Positions 31,588-40,644 are shown, counted from the first letter of the stretch. The stretch: 64,000 bases of DNA from Halomonas gemina (GCF_023554995.1 NZ_JAMJPK010000005.1:1-64000), one strand, 5' to 3'. Program-made: numbers and translations. The notes: a model not told the origin generated them from the sequence alone.

Positions 31588-32481
31588 ATGACCCGCGTAC
31601 TGCTGCACTTCCAGGACGAGGCGGCCCCCGCCCAGCGCCTCGCCGAGGCGGCGGGCCTGCCCGCCCACGCCGTCGAGCGCCACCGCTTTCCCGACGAGGA
31701 GCTCAAGCTCCGGCTTCCCTTCGTTGAGGCGGGCGCCTTGCCAGAGACCCTGGTGCTCTATCGCAGCCTCGACCGGCCCAACGACAAGCTGGTCGAGCTG
31801 CTGCTGCTGGCGCGACACGCCCGACAGCAGGGCGTGAGTCGACTGGTGCTGGTGGCGCCCTATCTCGCCTACATGCGCCAGGACATTGCCTTCCATCCCG
31901 GCGAGATCGTCAGCCAGACCATCGTCGGCGGCTTTCTTGCCGAGCTGTTCGACGCCGTGATCACCGTGGACCCGCACCTGCACCGCATCGAGCGCCTCGA
32001 CCAGGCGATTCCCCTCGAACACGCCATCGCGCTCTCCGGCGCGCCGCGCCTGGCCGAGCTGATCGCCGCGAAGCGCCACGACCCCCTGCTGCTGGGGCCG
32101 GACGAGGAGGCCCTGCAGTGGGTCCGCCAGGCCGGCGAGGTCACCGGCTTCGATGTCGGCACCTGCCGCAAGACCCGCAACGGCGACCGGGATGTGCAGG
32201 TGGAACTGCCGGAGGTCGCGGTCGCCGGTCGCCAGGTGGTGCTGATGGATGACGTGTCGAGTTCCGGCCACACCGTCGCGCGCGCCGCCGAGGCGCTGAT
32301 CGCTGCCGGTGCCGCCTCGGTGGACGTGGCGATCACCCATGCGCTGTTCGCCGGCGATGCCCTGGCGGTGATCCAGGCGGCCGGCGTCGGCGAGGTCTGG
32401 AGCACCGACTGCATCGCCCACGAGAGCAACGCCATCGCCATGGCGCCGCCGCTGGCCGAGGCGCTCGCCGGGCTCGACTAG
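31588..32481 (+). CDS. Ribose-phosphate pyrophosphokinase-like protein, partner of the phosphorylase
   Basis: The 297-residue PRPP-synthetase-fold protein has RFPDEELKLRL (ATP-binding region), PYLAYMRQDIAFHPGE (regulatory/flexible loop region), VDPHLHR, CRKTRNGDRDV (catalytic Lys/Arg loop) and the PRPP loop LMDDVSSSGHT. All active-site elements seem present, but the sequence is far from canonical Prs. It may make PRPP from ribose-5-phosphate, or work on ribose bisphosphate from the upstream enzyme. The latter is inference from the two-gene operon (13-base gap, GGGAGG ribosome site). Confidence 0.82.
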   Translation: MTRVLLHFQDEAAPAQRLAEAAGLPAHAVERHRFPDEELKLRLPFVEAGALPETLVLYRSLDRPNDKLVELLLLARHARQQGVSRLVLVAPYLAYMRQDIAFHPGEIVSQTIVGGFLAELFDAVITVDPHLHRIERLDQAIPLEHAIALSGAPRLAELIAAKRHDPLLLGPDEEALQWVRQAGEVTGFDVGTCRKTRNGDRDVQVELPEVAVAGRQVVLMDDVSSSGHTVARAAEALIAAGAASVDVAITHALFAGDALAVIQAAGVGEVWSTDCIAHESNAIAMAPPLAEALAGLD

Positions 32482-32496
32482 CGCTGCCCAGCGCAA

Positions 32497-32523
32497 GCAG
32501 GGCGGGCCATGGACCCGCCCTGC
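32497..32523. terminator. Bidirectional hairpin terminator
   Basis: A perfect 10-bp stem (GCAGGGCGGG / CCCGCCCTGC) with a 7-base loop lies between the convergent PRPP-synthetase-like and M42 peptidase genes. Confidence 0.75.
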
Positions 32524-32550
32524 TGCATGCGTTTCACTCGAGCTTCGTTG

Positions 32551-33801
32551 TTACTTGTCGGCTTGCTCGGGTTTGTCCGCTCCCTGGTGCCCGAGTGGCC
32601 CGGCCTGGTCCAGGCGCGGGTGGTGGTCGAGGAACTCGCGGTGCGGGTCCGGCAGGGCGTCCAGCGCCTGCACGGTATGGGTGATGGCGTGGATCGCCGC
32701 CAGCACGTCCTTGGTGTAGCCGGCCTCGGAGATGGTGTGCATGTTGCGGATCGGGAAGCCGATGGAGGTGGCCACGCAGTCCACGGCGGCGAGCACCCCG
32801 GCCATGCCGTCCGTGCCGGTATCGACCCCCACGATGTCGCGCTGCATGGGAATGTCATGCTTGCGGGCGGTGGTCTCGATGATCCGGTTGAGCTGCTCGC
32901 TGGCGATGGCGCCCACCGACATGGTGAAGCCCTTGCCCATCTCCAGCGGCTGCATGCGCCGGTCGCCGATGCCGGGGGCGGCCACGTAGTCGTGGTTGAC
33001 GTCCACGGCGATGATGGCGTCGGGCTCGAGCTCACCGGCCAGCACCCGGCTGCCGAAGCGGCCGATCTCCTCGTAGCTGGCGATGGCGAACATCACGCGT
33101 ACCTTCTCGGTGCCGCCCGCCTCGGCGATCAGCCTCGCCACCTCGGCGGTGACGAAGCAGCCCAGGCCGTTGTCCAGGTAGGCGCCGTAGAAGGTGTCCG
33201 GGCTGAAGCCGTGGCGGATGGGCCGGTCGAGGAGGATCGAATCCCCGGGCCGCACGCCCAGGTTCTCGACCTGCTGCTTCTTGTTCTCGCCGTGGATCTG
33301 CAGCTCGAGGTAGAGCTGCTCCTTCTTGATGCCCTTCTCGCCGTTGCGCTGGGCCGGGTCGGAGAAGTGGATGGCGCCCAGTGCCTCCACGGTGCCGCCC
33401 TGGATGCGCCGGTAGCTGCCAGGCGCCTCAGGGTCCTCGCTGAACAGCGTGACGTCGTGGCCGATCAGCACGTTGGGCAGGAAGGAGTCGCTGTTGATCC
33501 AGATCTTGCCGTCCTCGCCGATGGAGCGGACCTGCATGCGGATCTTGTCGGCATGGCCGATGATCATCACCTTGAAGAGGTCATCGCGGCCCGGATGGGT
33601 GTCGAGCACCACCCCGGCGTGGCCCTTGAACTGGTGCAGCTGCCAGCCCTCCGGGGCGAAGCCCTCGAAGTGGGGCTTGAGGACGCCGTAGGTCATTGCG
33701 GCCTCGAGCCCCACCGGGCTGGGGGCGGCGAGGATGCGCCGCATCAGGTCGAACTGCGGCTCGGGCATGGGGCTGTTCCAGGGCTTTTGCGTATCGCTCA
33801 T
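32551..33801 (-). CDS. M42 family (glutamyl/deblocking) metalloaminopeptidase
   Basis: The 416-residue protein has M42 features: the His-x-Asp metal site (IIGHADKI), AYLDNGLG in place of the LDDR motif, the catalytic EEIG (ASYEEIGRFGS), an Asp ligand in AVDVNHD and a late His (NMHTISEAGYTKD). It is a cytoplasmic dinuclear aminopeptidase. A relative of this family is associated with the NAGGN osmolyte pathway, but no NAGGN genes are nearby. The C-terminal 40 residues are charged and probably disordered. Confidence 0.82.
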   Translation of the reverse strand: MSDTQKPWNSPMPEPQFDLMRRILAAPSPVGLEAAMTYGVLKPHFEGFAPEGWQLHQFKGHAGVVLDTHPGRDDLFKVMIIGHADKIRMQVRSIGEDGKIWINSDSFLPNVLIGHDVTLFSEDPEAPGSYRRIQGGTVEALGAIHFSDPAQRNGEKGIKKEQLYLELQIHGENKKQQVENLGVRPGDSILLDRPIRHGFSPDTFYGAYLDNGLGCFVTAEVARLIAEAGGTEKVRVMFAIASYEEIGRFGSRVLAGELEPDAIIAVDVNHDYVAAPGIGDRRMQPLEMGKGFTMSVGAIASEQLNRIIETTARKHDIPMQRDIVGVDTGTDGMAGVLAAVDCVATSIGFPIRNMHTISEAGYTKDVLAAIHAITHTVQALDALPDPHREFLDHHPRLDQAGPLGHQGADKPEQADK

Positions 33802-33848
33802 GGCGTTCTCTCTTGCTCGTTCGGGAAGTGGGGGACGGGGCGAGCGCC

Positions 33849-34808
33849 TCAGCGCCGGCGACGCATCCAGTAGCGCCGGCCCATGGGGCCCGGACGCTCG
33901 TTGATCACCGCAGGCTTGTGGTGGTTGTCGTGATGATCATGCAGGGGCGATTCCAGTGATTCGTCGACGCTCATCAGCCGGCGGATGCGCTCCTCCGTCG
34001 GCGGGTGGGTACGCAGCCAGTCGAGCCCGGCGGGCGGGTGGCGGCCGAACAGCGTGGCCAGCCAGCGGCCGTGGTGGCGCTCGAGCACGGCCAGCGCCGA
34101 GGCCAGCCCCTCGGGGTCGCCTGTCAGGGCCACGGCGTCCAGGTCGGCGGTGTACTCGCGGTTGCGGGAGAGGGCCAGCTGGAGCAGGGTGCTCATACTG
34201 GGCGCGAAGGCCACCACCAGCAGCAGGCTCCAGGGCAGGTGGAGTTCGCCGGCCAGGATCAAGGGCACCATCAGCAGCAGGCTGAGCTGCAGCACCGTGG
34301 TCAGCCAGAGGGTCAGGCGGGTCATGGCCGCGGCCATGGACATCACCCGGGTGTCGCCATGGCGCAGGTGGCTCACCTCGTGGGCCAGCACGCCGGCCAG
34401 CTCGCGCAGCGTCAGGGTGCGCAGCAGGCCCTCGGTGACGGCGATGCCGCCGTCGTGGCGGGTCCCTACGGCGAAGGCGTTGAGGTCCGGCGAGGGCGCG
34501 TAGAAGAGCTGCGGGGGCCGGCTGAGGCCGGCGCGCTGGTAGAGCGTATCGAGCAGGCGGTAGAGCGCCGGCGCCTGATGGCGGTCGAGCAGGCCGGCCC
34601 CGGCATCGGCAAGGATGTAGCGCGCCGGCACCCAGCTGCCGGCTAAGGCGCCGGCCACCACGACCCCCAGGCTCATGACGATGCCGAGCCCGCCGGCCAG
34701 CAGGTAGCCGGGTACGGCCAGCACCAGGGCCAGGCCGGCCATGATCAGCAGGGTCTGCAGGCCGTTCTTCACCCGGCTGCGCCAGAGGCGTTGTGTCCCG
34801 ATCGGCAT
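33849..34808 (-). CDS. M48 family membrane metallopeptidase (HtpX-like)
   Basis: In this 319-residue protein two N-terminal transmembrane helices (about 15-60) precede a zinc peptidase domain. HEVSHLRHGD holds the HExxH site and the Glu ligand lies in NREYTADLDAV, with further hydrophobic helices between them. HtpX-type proteases degrade misfolded membrane proteins. The C-terminal tail is His- and Arg-rich. An AAGGA site precedes the ATG. It is followed on the same strand by the M42 gene. Confidence 0.9.
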   Translation of the reverse strand: MPIGTQRLWRSRVKNGLQTLLIMAGLALVLAVPGYLLAGGLGIVMSLGVVVAGALAGSWVPARYILADAGAGLLDRHQAPALYRLLDTLYQRAGLSRPPQLFYAPSPDLNAFAVGTRHDGGIAVTEGLLRTLTLRELAGVLAHEVSHLRHGDTRVMSMAAAMTRLTLWLTTVLQLSLLLMVPLILAGELHLPWSLLLVVAFAPSMSTLLQLALSRNREYTADLDAVALTGDPEGLASALAVLERHHGRWLATLFGRHPPAGLDWLRTHPPTEERIRRLMSVDESLESPLHDHHDNHHKPAVINERPGPMGRRYWMRRRR

Positions 34809-34826
34809 CGCGTTCCTTGGTGGGGG

Positions 34827-35417
34827 TCAGCCGTGCAGCCGGTGCAGGCTGTCGATCAGCCGCCGGCAGATGGCGTCCAGCTTTTCCAGCTGCTGCTCGT
34901 CGCGCAGTCGGCCGGCCTCGTCGAAGGCATCCGCGGCCCACGCCACGCCGAGCTGGTCCGGCAGCACCGTCACCCCGATGTTGGAGAGCAGCTGGCGGGC
35001 CAGCCCCAGGCTGCGGATGCCGCCCAGGCCGCCGGGCGAGGCGGAGACCACCGCGGCCAGCTTGCCCTCGAACAGCGCCAGGCCGCTCTCGCCCTCGTGG
35101 GGGCGGGTCAGCCAGTCCAGGGTGTTCTTGAGCAGCGGGGTGATGAAGCCATTGTACTCCGGCGAGGCGATCAGCAGGCCCTCGTGGTCGGCCAGGCCGC
35201 GACGCAGCACCAGGGCGTTCTCGGGCAGGCCCTGCTCGGCCTCCAGGTCGCCATCGTAGAGCGGCATGGGGTGGTCGCGCAGGTCGATGAAGGTCGGGCG
35301 GCCGCCCAGCCGCTCGATGCGCTCGGCGGCCAGGCGCGCCAGCGCCTTGTTGTACGAGCCGGCGCGGCTGCTGCCGGCGAAGACCAGGATGCGGGGGTGA
35401 GGCTGACGATCCGTCAT
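34827..35417 (-). CDS. NADPH-dependent FMN reductase family protein
   Basis: A 196-residue flavodoxin-fold reductase with the FMN phosphate loop VFAGSSRAGSYNKALA and SPEYNGFITPLLKNTLDWLTR, which is diagnostic of ArsH/ChrR/SsuE-type FMN reductases. It reduces flavins or quinones/azo compounds; the true substrate is unknown. ATG at 35417 has GAAGGAG upstream, so the ATG at 35438 is not used. Confidence 0.9.
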   Translation of the reverse strand: MTDRQPHPRILVFAGSSRAGSYNKALARLAAERIERLGGRPTFIDLRDHPMPLYDGDLEAEQGLPENALVLRRGLADHEGLLIASPEYNGFITPLLKNTLDWLTRPHEGESGLALFEGKLAAVVSASPGGLGGIRSLGLARQLLSNIGVTVLPDQLGVAWAADAFDEAGRLRDEQQLEKLDAICRRLIDSLHRLHG

Positions 35418-35488
35418 GTAGGCTCCTTCAAGGTCCATCGTTTTCCCGGCAGGGGAATGTCGGTGCTGGTGCCACCTGCCGGGTCGAC

Positions 35489-35518
35489 GTGATCAGGCGT
35501 GATCAGGCGTGATCAGGC
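35489..35518. repeat. Three tandem copies of a 10-bp unit at a gene end
   Basis: GTGATCAGGC occurs three times in perfect tandem. The stop codon of the minus-strand permease gene (35513-35515) lies in the last copy, so the repeat duplicates the terminal codons of that gene. Confidence 0.92.
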
Positions 35519-36607
35519 GGGGTGGGGCAGGTGGTCGGCAAGCGTGCGGCGCAGTGGCTTCACCGCCAGGGCGACCAGCACGACGAGCCCCAGCCACTCG
35601 ACCCAGGCCGGCAGCAGCTCGCCCACTTCCTCGATCTGGCGGGTGATGTCGAGCTGCCACCAGTTCGCGACGGCATCCACGCCCAGTCCCAGCAGCACGG
35701 CGCTTGCCAGGATGCCGGCGAGATAGGCCACCAGCGCCCGGTTGCCCATCTCGCGGCGAAAGACCCCGAGGGTGGCCAGGCTGGTGACCGGCGCGGCGAT
35801 CAGGAAGACCAGCACGGTGCCGGGCGAGACGCCGGCCAGCAGCAGCCCGGCGGCGATGGGCGTGGCGGCGGTGGCGCACATGTAGAGCGGGATGCCGATC
35901 ACCGCCATGATCAGCATGGCCCCCAGGCCGCTGCCCAGGGCGGCCAGCTGCTGTGGCGGCACCAGGGCGATCAGGGCCCCGGCAACCAGCAGGCCCACCA
36001 GCAGCCAGAGGCTGATGTCGTCGAGGATGTCGGTGAAGGCGTAGCGAAGCCCGTCGGCCAGTCGGCCGGCAAGCCCCGGCGCGGTGGTCTCGGCAACGGC
36101 CTCCCGCGAATCGTCACAGCCGCTGGCGCAGCAGCTCCCGCAGCCATCCTCCTCCTTGGGCGCGACGCTGGCCGGCACGCTTGTCGGGATGTCCGTCGGC
36201 TTGTTCGTCGAAAAAGTACGGCCCACCAGCAGGCCGGTGACGATGGCGGTGAGCACCGCGCTGGTCGCCCGCGCCACGGCCATGAAGGGGCCGAGCAGGG
36301 CATAGGTGATGGCCATGGAATCCACGCCGATGCCCGGGGTGCCGATCAGGAAGGCGGTGGCCGGGCCGCGCGAGGCGCCGCCGCGATACATGGCCAGCGC
36401 CGTGGGGATCGCCCCGCAGGAGCAGAGCGGCAGGGGGGCGCCGATCACCGCCGCCCGCGCGATGCTGCCCAACCCCTGGCCCCCCACCCAGCGCTGGAGC
36501 AGGGCCTCGGAGACCAACGCCTTGATCAGCCCGGCCATCACCAACCCCAGCAGCAACCAAGGGGCGGCGGAGAGGGCGACGGCCAGGATGGCACTCAGCA
36601 GGGACAT
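35513..36607 (-). CDS. SO_0444/YraQ-type permease, putative Cu/Zn efflux
   Basis: The 364-residue membrane protein has two repeated halves of about four helices each, the motif PLPLCSCGAIP in the first half and its counterpart IGIPLYMCATAATPIAAG in the second. The Cys-rich cytoplasmic loop GCGSCCASGCDD (about 155-170) could bind metal. Related proteins are annotated as Cu/Zn efflux permeases. ATG at 36607 follows GAGGAG six bases upstream; the longer reading to 36652 is rejected. Confidence 0.85.
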   Translation of the reverse strand: MSLLSAILAVALSAAPWLLLGLVMAGLIKALVSEALLQRWVGGQGLGSIARAAVIGAPLPLCSCGAIPTALAMYRGGASRGPATAFLIGTPGIGVDSMAITYALLGPFMAVARATSAVLTAIVTGLLVGRTFSTNKPTDIPTSVPASVAPKEEDGCGSCCASGCDDSREAVAETTAPGLAGRLADGLRYAFTDILDDISLWLLVGLLVAGALIALVPPQQLAALGSGLGAMLIMAVIGIPLYMCATAATPIAAGLLLAGVSPGTVLVFLIAAPVTSLATLGVFRREMGNRALVAYLAGILASAVLLGLGVDAVANWWQLDITRQIEEVGELLPAWVEWLGLVVLVALAVKPLRRTLADHLPHPA

Positions 36608-36697
36608 GGGGCGCTCCTCGGGAGGAATGCCTATTGTGGGGCCGGCGGTCACCCGTCCGTCAAGCGTGGTGCACGCCGGGGCGTGTTGTACCCCTCG

Positions 36698-37147
36698 TTA
36701 CCGCCGTATCTCGGCGATGACCTCGCCGGTCTTCTCGCTCAGCCCCGCCTCCTGGAAGCCGAGGCTGGCATAGAAGTCCCGGGCGATCTGGTTGGTGGCC
36801 ACATAGCAGATCGCGATCCGCTCGAAGGGGCCCTGCGCCCGGATCTCGTCCAGCACGCGCTGCATGGCCCGGTACCCGATGCCTCTGCCCTGATGGTGTC
36901 GGTCGACCATGAGACGGAAGATGTTGTAGGCCGGCGGCCGGTCGTGGTGGGCGAAGGATTCGTACATGAGAAAGCCGACCACCTCCCCGTCGCAATAGAT
37001 GGCGCGAGGCCGGTAGGTCGGGTGCAAGCTCGACTCGGCAATCGAGTAGAGGTTGTCGGCGACATAGTCACGCTGTGATGCCGCGACTTCCAGCGCAATC
37101 ACGGCCTCGAAGTTCTCGCGGGTGACGTCCTTCAGTGAGATGTCCAT
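36698..37147 (-). CDS. GNAT acetyltransferase, spermine/spermidine type (BltD-like)
   Basis: A 149-residue GNAT enzyme. The RLMVDRHHQGRGIGYRAMQ block is the acetyl-CoA pyrophosphate loop (Q/RxxGxG/A). The N-terminal part (ASQRDYVADNLYSIAES and PRAIYCDGEVVGFLMYE) resembles polyamine acetyltransferases of the BltD type. Polyamine specificity is inferred. ATG 37147 has GGAGGAG upstream; the reading from 37264 is not supported. Confidence 0.85.
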   Translation of the reverse strand: MDISLKDVTRENFEAVIALEVAASQRDYVADNLYSIAESSLHPTYRPRAIYCDGEVVGFLMYESFAHHDRPPAYNIFRLMVDRHHQGRGIGYRAMQRVLDEIRAQGPFERIAICYVATNQIARDFYASLGFQEAGLSEKTGEVIAEIRR

Positions 37148-37205
37148 CGCCTGCTCCTCCCGTTGGGGGCATGAACTGCCGCATAGGGTGAGGCGTCGCG
37201 GCGGC

Positions 37206-38951
37206 TCAGCCAGGGCCCGATGCATCGGGCTCCCCGGGGATCGGAATCGTCCGGTGCACCTCACCGAGCCGCGGGCTGGTGACCCGCACGGTCACCTCGC
37301 CCTCGCCCAGGACCACCCAGCATACACGGGCCTGGTGGCTGTTGCCCCGGGAGCGCTGGAACCAGGGCATCTGGGCGGCATCGCCCAGGCCGCGGCCCCA
37401 GCCCTCCAGGTGGCCGAGTGCCCGGCGCGCCCGGCCTGGCTCGTGCAGCCGGCAGCCTTTGGCGATGGCCTCGGCCTCCACGCCGCTGTTCCAGGGGCGC
37501 GCCCGGGCGGCCTCTACGCCGTAACTCGGCAGGTAGCCGTGGTTGGCCACCGTCACCTCCAACGCGTGGACGCCATCCCCGAGCGGCGTGCAGTGCAGCG
37601 CCTCGATCACCAGCCCCGGCATCATCGAGGCGACCTGAAGCCAGTAGGCCGCCAGGCCGTCGCAGATCGCCGGCAGGATCTCCGGCGGCGGGTTCCAGAT
37701 GCCGATGCATGGGTCCAGCCCGCCGACCTCCACCTCGCCCAGCTGGGGGTGCGTCAGCGCTCGCCAGTCGCGGAACAGCCGCTGGCCATTGCTGATCCGG
37801 TCCCATTGCGCCAGCCGCTCCATCTGCTCGCGGTCCAGGGCGGTGTAGTGGTCGATGAAGCGCTCGGGACGCGGCAGGCCGAGGCGCTGGAAGAGGTCCC
37901 AGAGCTCGCAGACCTGGGCCAGGCAGCCGCGCTGGTGATAGACGAACTCGGTGAGGTCGCCATGCAGCGGGGTCTCGGGCTGGTAGCTGAATTCCTCGTA
38001 GCTGCTCACCGTGGGATAGCCGGTGAGCGCCTGGCCCCAGGCGGCCAGCTGACGGTAGAGCGCGAGGTCCTGCGGGTCCATGCGGCTGTCCGGGGCGTCG
38101 ACCAGCGGGCGGATGAAGACGCCGCCGAAGGTGTGCAGGTTGAGCCAGGCGTAGAGGTTCGGGTGGGCGAGGGCGAAGTCGATGACGGCTCGGGTCTCGG
38201 GGGCGTCACCGGGGTAGTGGCCGGCGCCGACCTGCTCCGGCTCGGGCCGCCAGCCCCACGGGAAGTTGCGGTTGAAGTCCGGGGTGTCGGCCAGCCAGTC
38301 GGGCTCGGGGATCGTCGCGCCGTCCCAGTGCTCGATCACCCCCTCGGGGTAGAGCCGCCAGTAGGGCGGCGGATCCTCCACCCGGCGCGGCAGCATCAGC
38401 CCCGGATGGTCGGGGGATGCGACGAAGTCGCCCGCCGCGTCGCGGTGGCGCAGGTAGCGGCAGCGGCCGTCGCCCTCCAGGTCCTCGGCTTGCCAGCGGG
38501 GCCGGTCGGGACTGCCGGCGGTGCGCCGCGGGGCGGAGCGCACGAAGCCCCCCTGGCGCAGTACCTGTTCGGCACCGTCCGGCGAGAGGCGCGGGCAGAT
38601 GTAGAACAGCACCTCGCGCAGCTCTCGGCACTGGTGCTCGGGCCACCCCCCGGGGAGCCGCTCGGGGGCCAGATGCAGCGCCAGGACCATCTCCGCCACG
38701 GCCAGGGCCACGCTGGAGCCGGCCAGCTCGGTGCCGTGCATGTTGCCATCCACCCAGACCGCGGGGCGCCGGCGATCCGGCTCGGGGCCGAGGGTCAGCA
38801 CCCACAGCTCGCGCCCCTCGGGGCTGGTGCCGATGCTCTCCAGCCGGGCCAGCTGCGGGTGGTCCCGGGCCCAAGTCTCGAGCTGGCGGGTCAGCGCCTC
38901 GTGGCTCAGGTAGCGGTGGCGGAAGGGGCCGTTGAGTGTGTCTTGGGTCAT
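37206..38951 (-). CDS. M14 family zinc carboxypeptidase
   Basis: The 581-residue protein has the N-terminal M14 catalytic domain. Zinc ligands are in GNMHGTE (HxxE), and the third His is in WLNLHTFGG near 275. PDFNRNFPW matches the conserved substrate-binding Asn-Arg region. The last 150 residues form an extra beta-rich domain. No signal peptide is visible, so it is probably cytoplasmic and trims peptides or glutamylated proteins; the substrate is unknown. It diverges from the VIT1/CCC1 gene. Confidence 0.88.
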   Translation of the reverse strand: MTQDTLNGPFRHRYLSHEALTRQLETWARDHPQLARLESIGTSPEGRELWVLTLGPEPDRRRPAVWVDGNMHGTELAGSSVALAVAEMVLALHLAPERLPGGWPEHQCRELREVLFYICPRLSPDGAEQVLRQGGFVRSAPRRTAGSPDRPRWQAEDLEGDGRCRYLRHRDAAGDFVASPDHPGLMLPRRVEDPPPYWRLYPEGVIEHWDGATIPEPDWLADTPDFNRNFPWGWRPEPEQVGAGHYPGDAPETRAVIDFALAHPNLYAWLNLHTFGGVFIRPLVDAPDSRMDPQDLALYRQLAAWGQALTGYPTVSSYEEFSYQPETPLHGDLTEFVYHQRGCLAQVCELWDLFQRLGLPRPERFIDHYTALDREQMERLAQWDRISNGQRLFRDWRALTHPQLGEVEVGGLDPCIGIWNPPPEILPAICDGLAAYWLQVASMMPGLVIEALHCTPLGDGVHALEVTVANHGYLPSYGVEAARARPWNSGVEAEAIAKGCRLHEPGRARRALGHLEGWGRGLGDAAQMPWFQRSRGNSHQARVCWVVLGEGEVTVRVTSPRLGEVHRTIPIPGEPDASGPG

Positions 38952-39086
38952 GCCGATGCCTCGCCGTGCCGTGTTGCGCTGTCAGTATGGAGCATCCTTC
39001 GGGAAGGGGCCTCGCCGCCGCGCCTTACCGTCCCTGGCCGGCTGTGCCAAGCTGGAAGCAGGATGAATCGCGCGCGAGGTGGCCCC

Positions 39087-39845
39087 ATGAATGACCGGCG
39101 GCGGGAGGCGCTGGAGCACGAGCATCGCCCGGAGGTGATCGAACGGCGGCTGCGTGCCCCTTCCCGGCTCCGGCATCTGCCCGATGCCATCCTCGGCGGC
39201 ATCGACGGCTGCGTGACCACCTTCGCCGTGGTCTCCGGGGCCTTCGGCGCGGGGTTCTCCTCCACCGTTGCGCTGGTGCTGGGTGTTGCCAACCTGCTGG
39301 CGGATGGCTTCAGCATGGCGGTCAGCAACTACGAGGCGATCCAGGCCCAGCGCGAGCATGTCGACGGAGTGCGTCGCAGCGAGAACCACCATATCGACGA
39401 GGTGCCGGAGGGCGAGCGCGAGGAGATCCGCCAGATCTTCCAGCGCAAGGGCTTCGCCGGCGAGACCCTGGAGCGGGTGGTGGAGACCATCTGCAGCGAC
39501 CGCGAGGTGTGGGTGGAGACCATGGTCTCCGAGGAACACGGCCTGCAGACCGTGGGATTGAGCCCGCTGCGCTCGGCGTTGGCCACCTTCCTCGCCTTCC
39601 TGGTGGTGGGCGTCATGCCGCTGCTGCCCTATGCGATCCCCGGGCTGGATACCACCCGGCAGTTCCTGGCGAGCCTGGCGGTGGCCGGGCTGATGTTCTT
39701 CCTGATCGGCATGGGCAAGAGCCTGGTCTACCAGCAGCCGGTGCTGAAGTCGGGGCTGCGGACCCTGCTGATCGGCGGTGCCGCGGCGGGGCTGGCCTTC
39801 CTCACCGGCCACCTGGCGCAGGCGCTGTTCGGTGTGGGCTTGTAG
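39087..39845 (+). CDS. VIT1/CCC1 family Fe2+/Mn2+ transporter
   Basis: A 252-residue membrane protein with the VIT1/CCC1 opening ILGGIDGCVTTFAVVSGAFG and LVLGVANLLADGFSMAVSNY. A cytoplasmic helical metal-binding domain rich in Glu (about 95-155) and three further helices follow. The family moves Fe2+ or Mn2+ out of the cytoplasm. ATG at 39087 is preceded by GAGGTGG; the very long upstream open frame is antisense to the M14 gene and is not coding. Confidence 0.9.
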   Translation: MNDRRREALEHEHRPEVIERRLRAPSRLRHLPDAILGGIDGCVTTFAVVSGAFGAGFSSTVALVLGVANLLADGFSMAVSNYEAIQAQREHVDGVRRSENHHIDEVPEGEREEIRQIFQRKGFAGETLERVVETICSDREVWVETMVSEEHGLQTVGLSPLRSALATFLAFLVVGVMPLLPYAIPGLDTTRQFLASLAVAGLMFFLIGMGKSLVYQQPVLKSGLRTLLIGGAAAGLAFLTGHLAQALFGVGL

Positions 39846-40021
39846 CTCGGCTCCGGACAGGTTGAATCGCGGGGTTGCGCTGGCCATGGCGACCAACTGG
39901 CCACTCGATGCACTCAGCTGCTGCGCGAGGGCGAGCGGGACTGGCTGGGCCTCGTTGCTGGCAAGCTCGGGCGAGGGCAGCGTAGGCTAGGTCACACCGT
40001 CACGCAGCAGGGAGTCAGCGA

Positions 40022-40459
40022 ATGGACCGCTTCATGCACGCCGCGTTCGAGGAGGCCCGCCACAGCCTCGAGGAGGGTGGCATCCCCATCGGCTCGGTGC
40101 TGGTGCACCGCGGCGTGATCATCGGCCGTGGCCACAACCGTCGTGTCCAACTGGGCAGTGCGGTGTTACACGGTGAGATGGATGCCCTGGAGAACGCCGG
40201 GCGCCACCCGGCCGAGACTTACCGCGAGAGTATCCTCTACACCACCCTTTCGCCCTGCCCGATGTGCAGCGGCGCCATCCTGCTCTACGGCATCCCCAAG
40301 GTGGTGGTTGGCGAGAATCGCACCTTCCTGGGCGAGGAGGCGCTGCTGAGAGAGCGTGGCGTCGAGGTGGATGTGCTGCAGGATCCCGAGTGCATCGCGC
40401 TGATGGAGGGCTTCATCGCCACCTCGCCCGAACTGTGGCACGAGGACATCGGCGAGTAG
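40022..40459 (+). CDS. Nucleoside/cytosine deaminase family protein
   Basis: The 145-residue zinc deaminase has the metal site HGEMDAL (His and catalytic Glu) and PCPMCSGAILLYGIPKVVVGE (two Cys ligands). The layout resembles fungal-type cytosine deaminase, with the C-terminal ELWHEDIGE segment closing the active site. It probably deaminates cytosine or a related base. A GGGAG site precedes ATG. Confidence 0.87.
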   Translation: MDRFMHAAFEEARHSLEEGGIPIGSVLVHRGVIIGRGHNRRVQLGSAVLHGEMDALENAGRHPAETYRESILYTTLSPCPMCSGAILLYGIPKVVVGENRTFLGEEALLRERGVEVDVLQDPECIALMEGFIATSPELWHEDIGE

Positions 40460-40644
40460 CCCGTTTCGCGTCGGGGCATGACGACAAACATGCTGATCTG
40501 GGTCACGTCGGCCGGGCGGGACTGGACTACATTCATCATGGGGCGGGCCTTTTCGAGGCGAGGTGGCCGGCGCTTCCCGGTATCCGATACCTCGAGTTTC
40601 CATCGGCTTCGCCATTCCTGATCTGCATTCGAGGAGTCATCGTC

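Noticed and set aside
37122..39086. Long plus-strand open frame upstream of and in frame with the VIT1/CCC1 gene
   Set aside because: It is antisense to the M14 carboxypeptidase gene, which has intact zinc motifs. The transporter has its own ATG and ribosome site at 39087.
39886..39990. Short GC-rich frame between the VIT1/CCC1 and deaminase genes
   Set aside because: Alternative frames look equally open, and no ribosome site or conserved motif is present.
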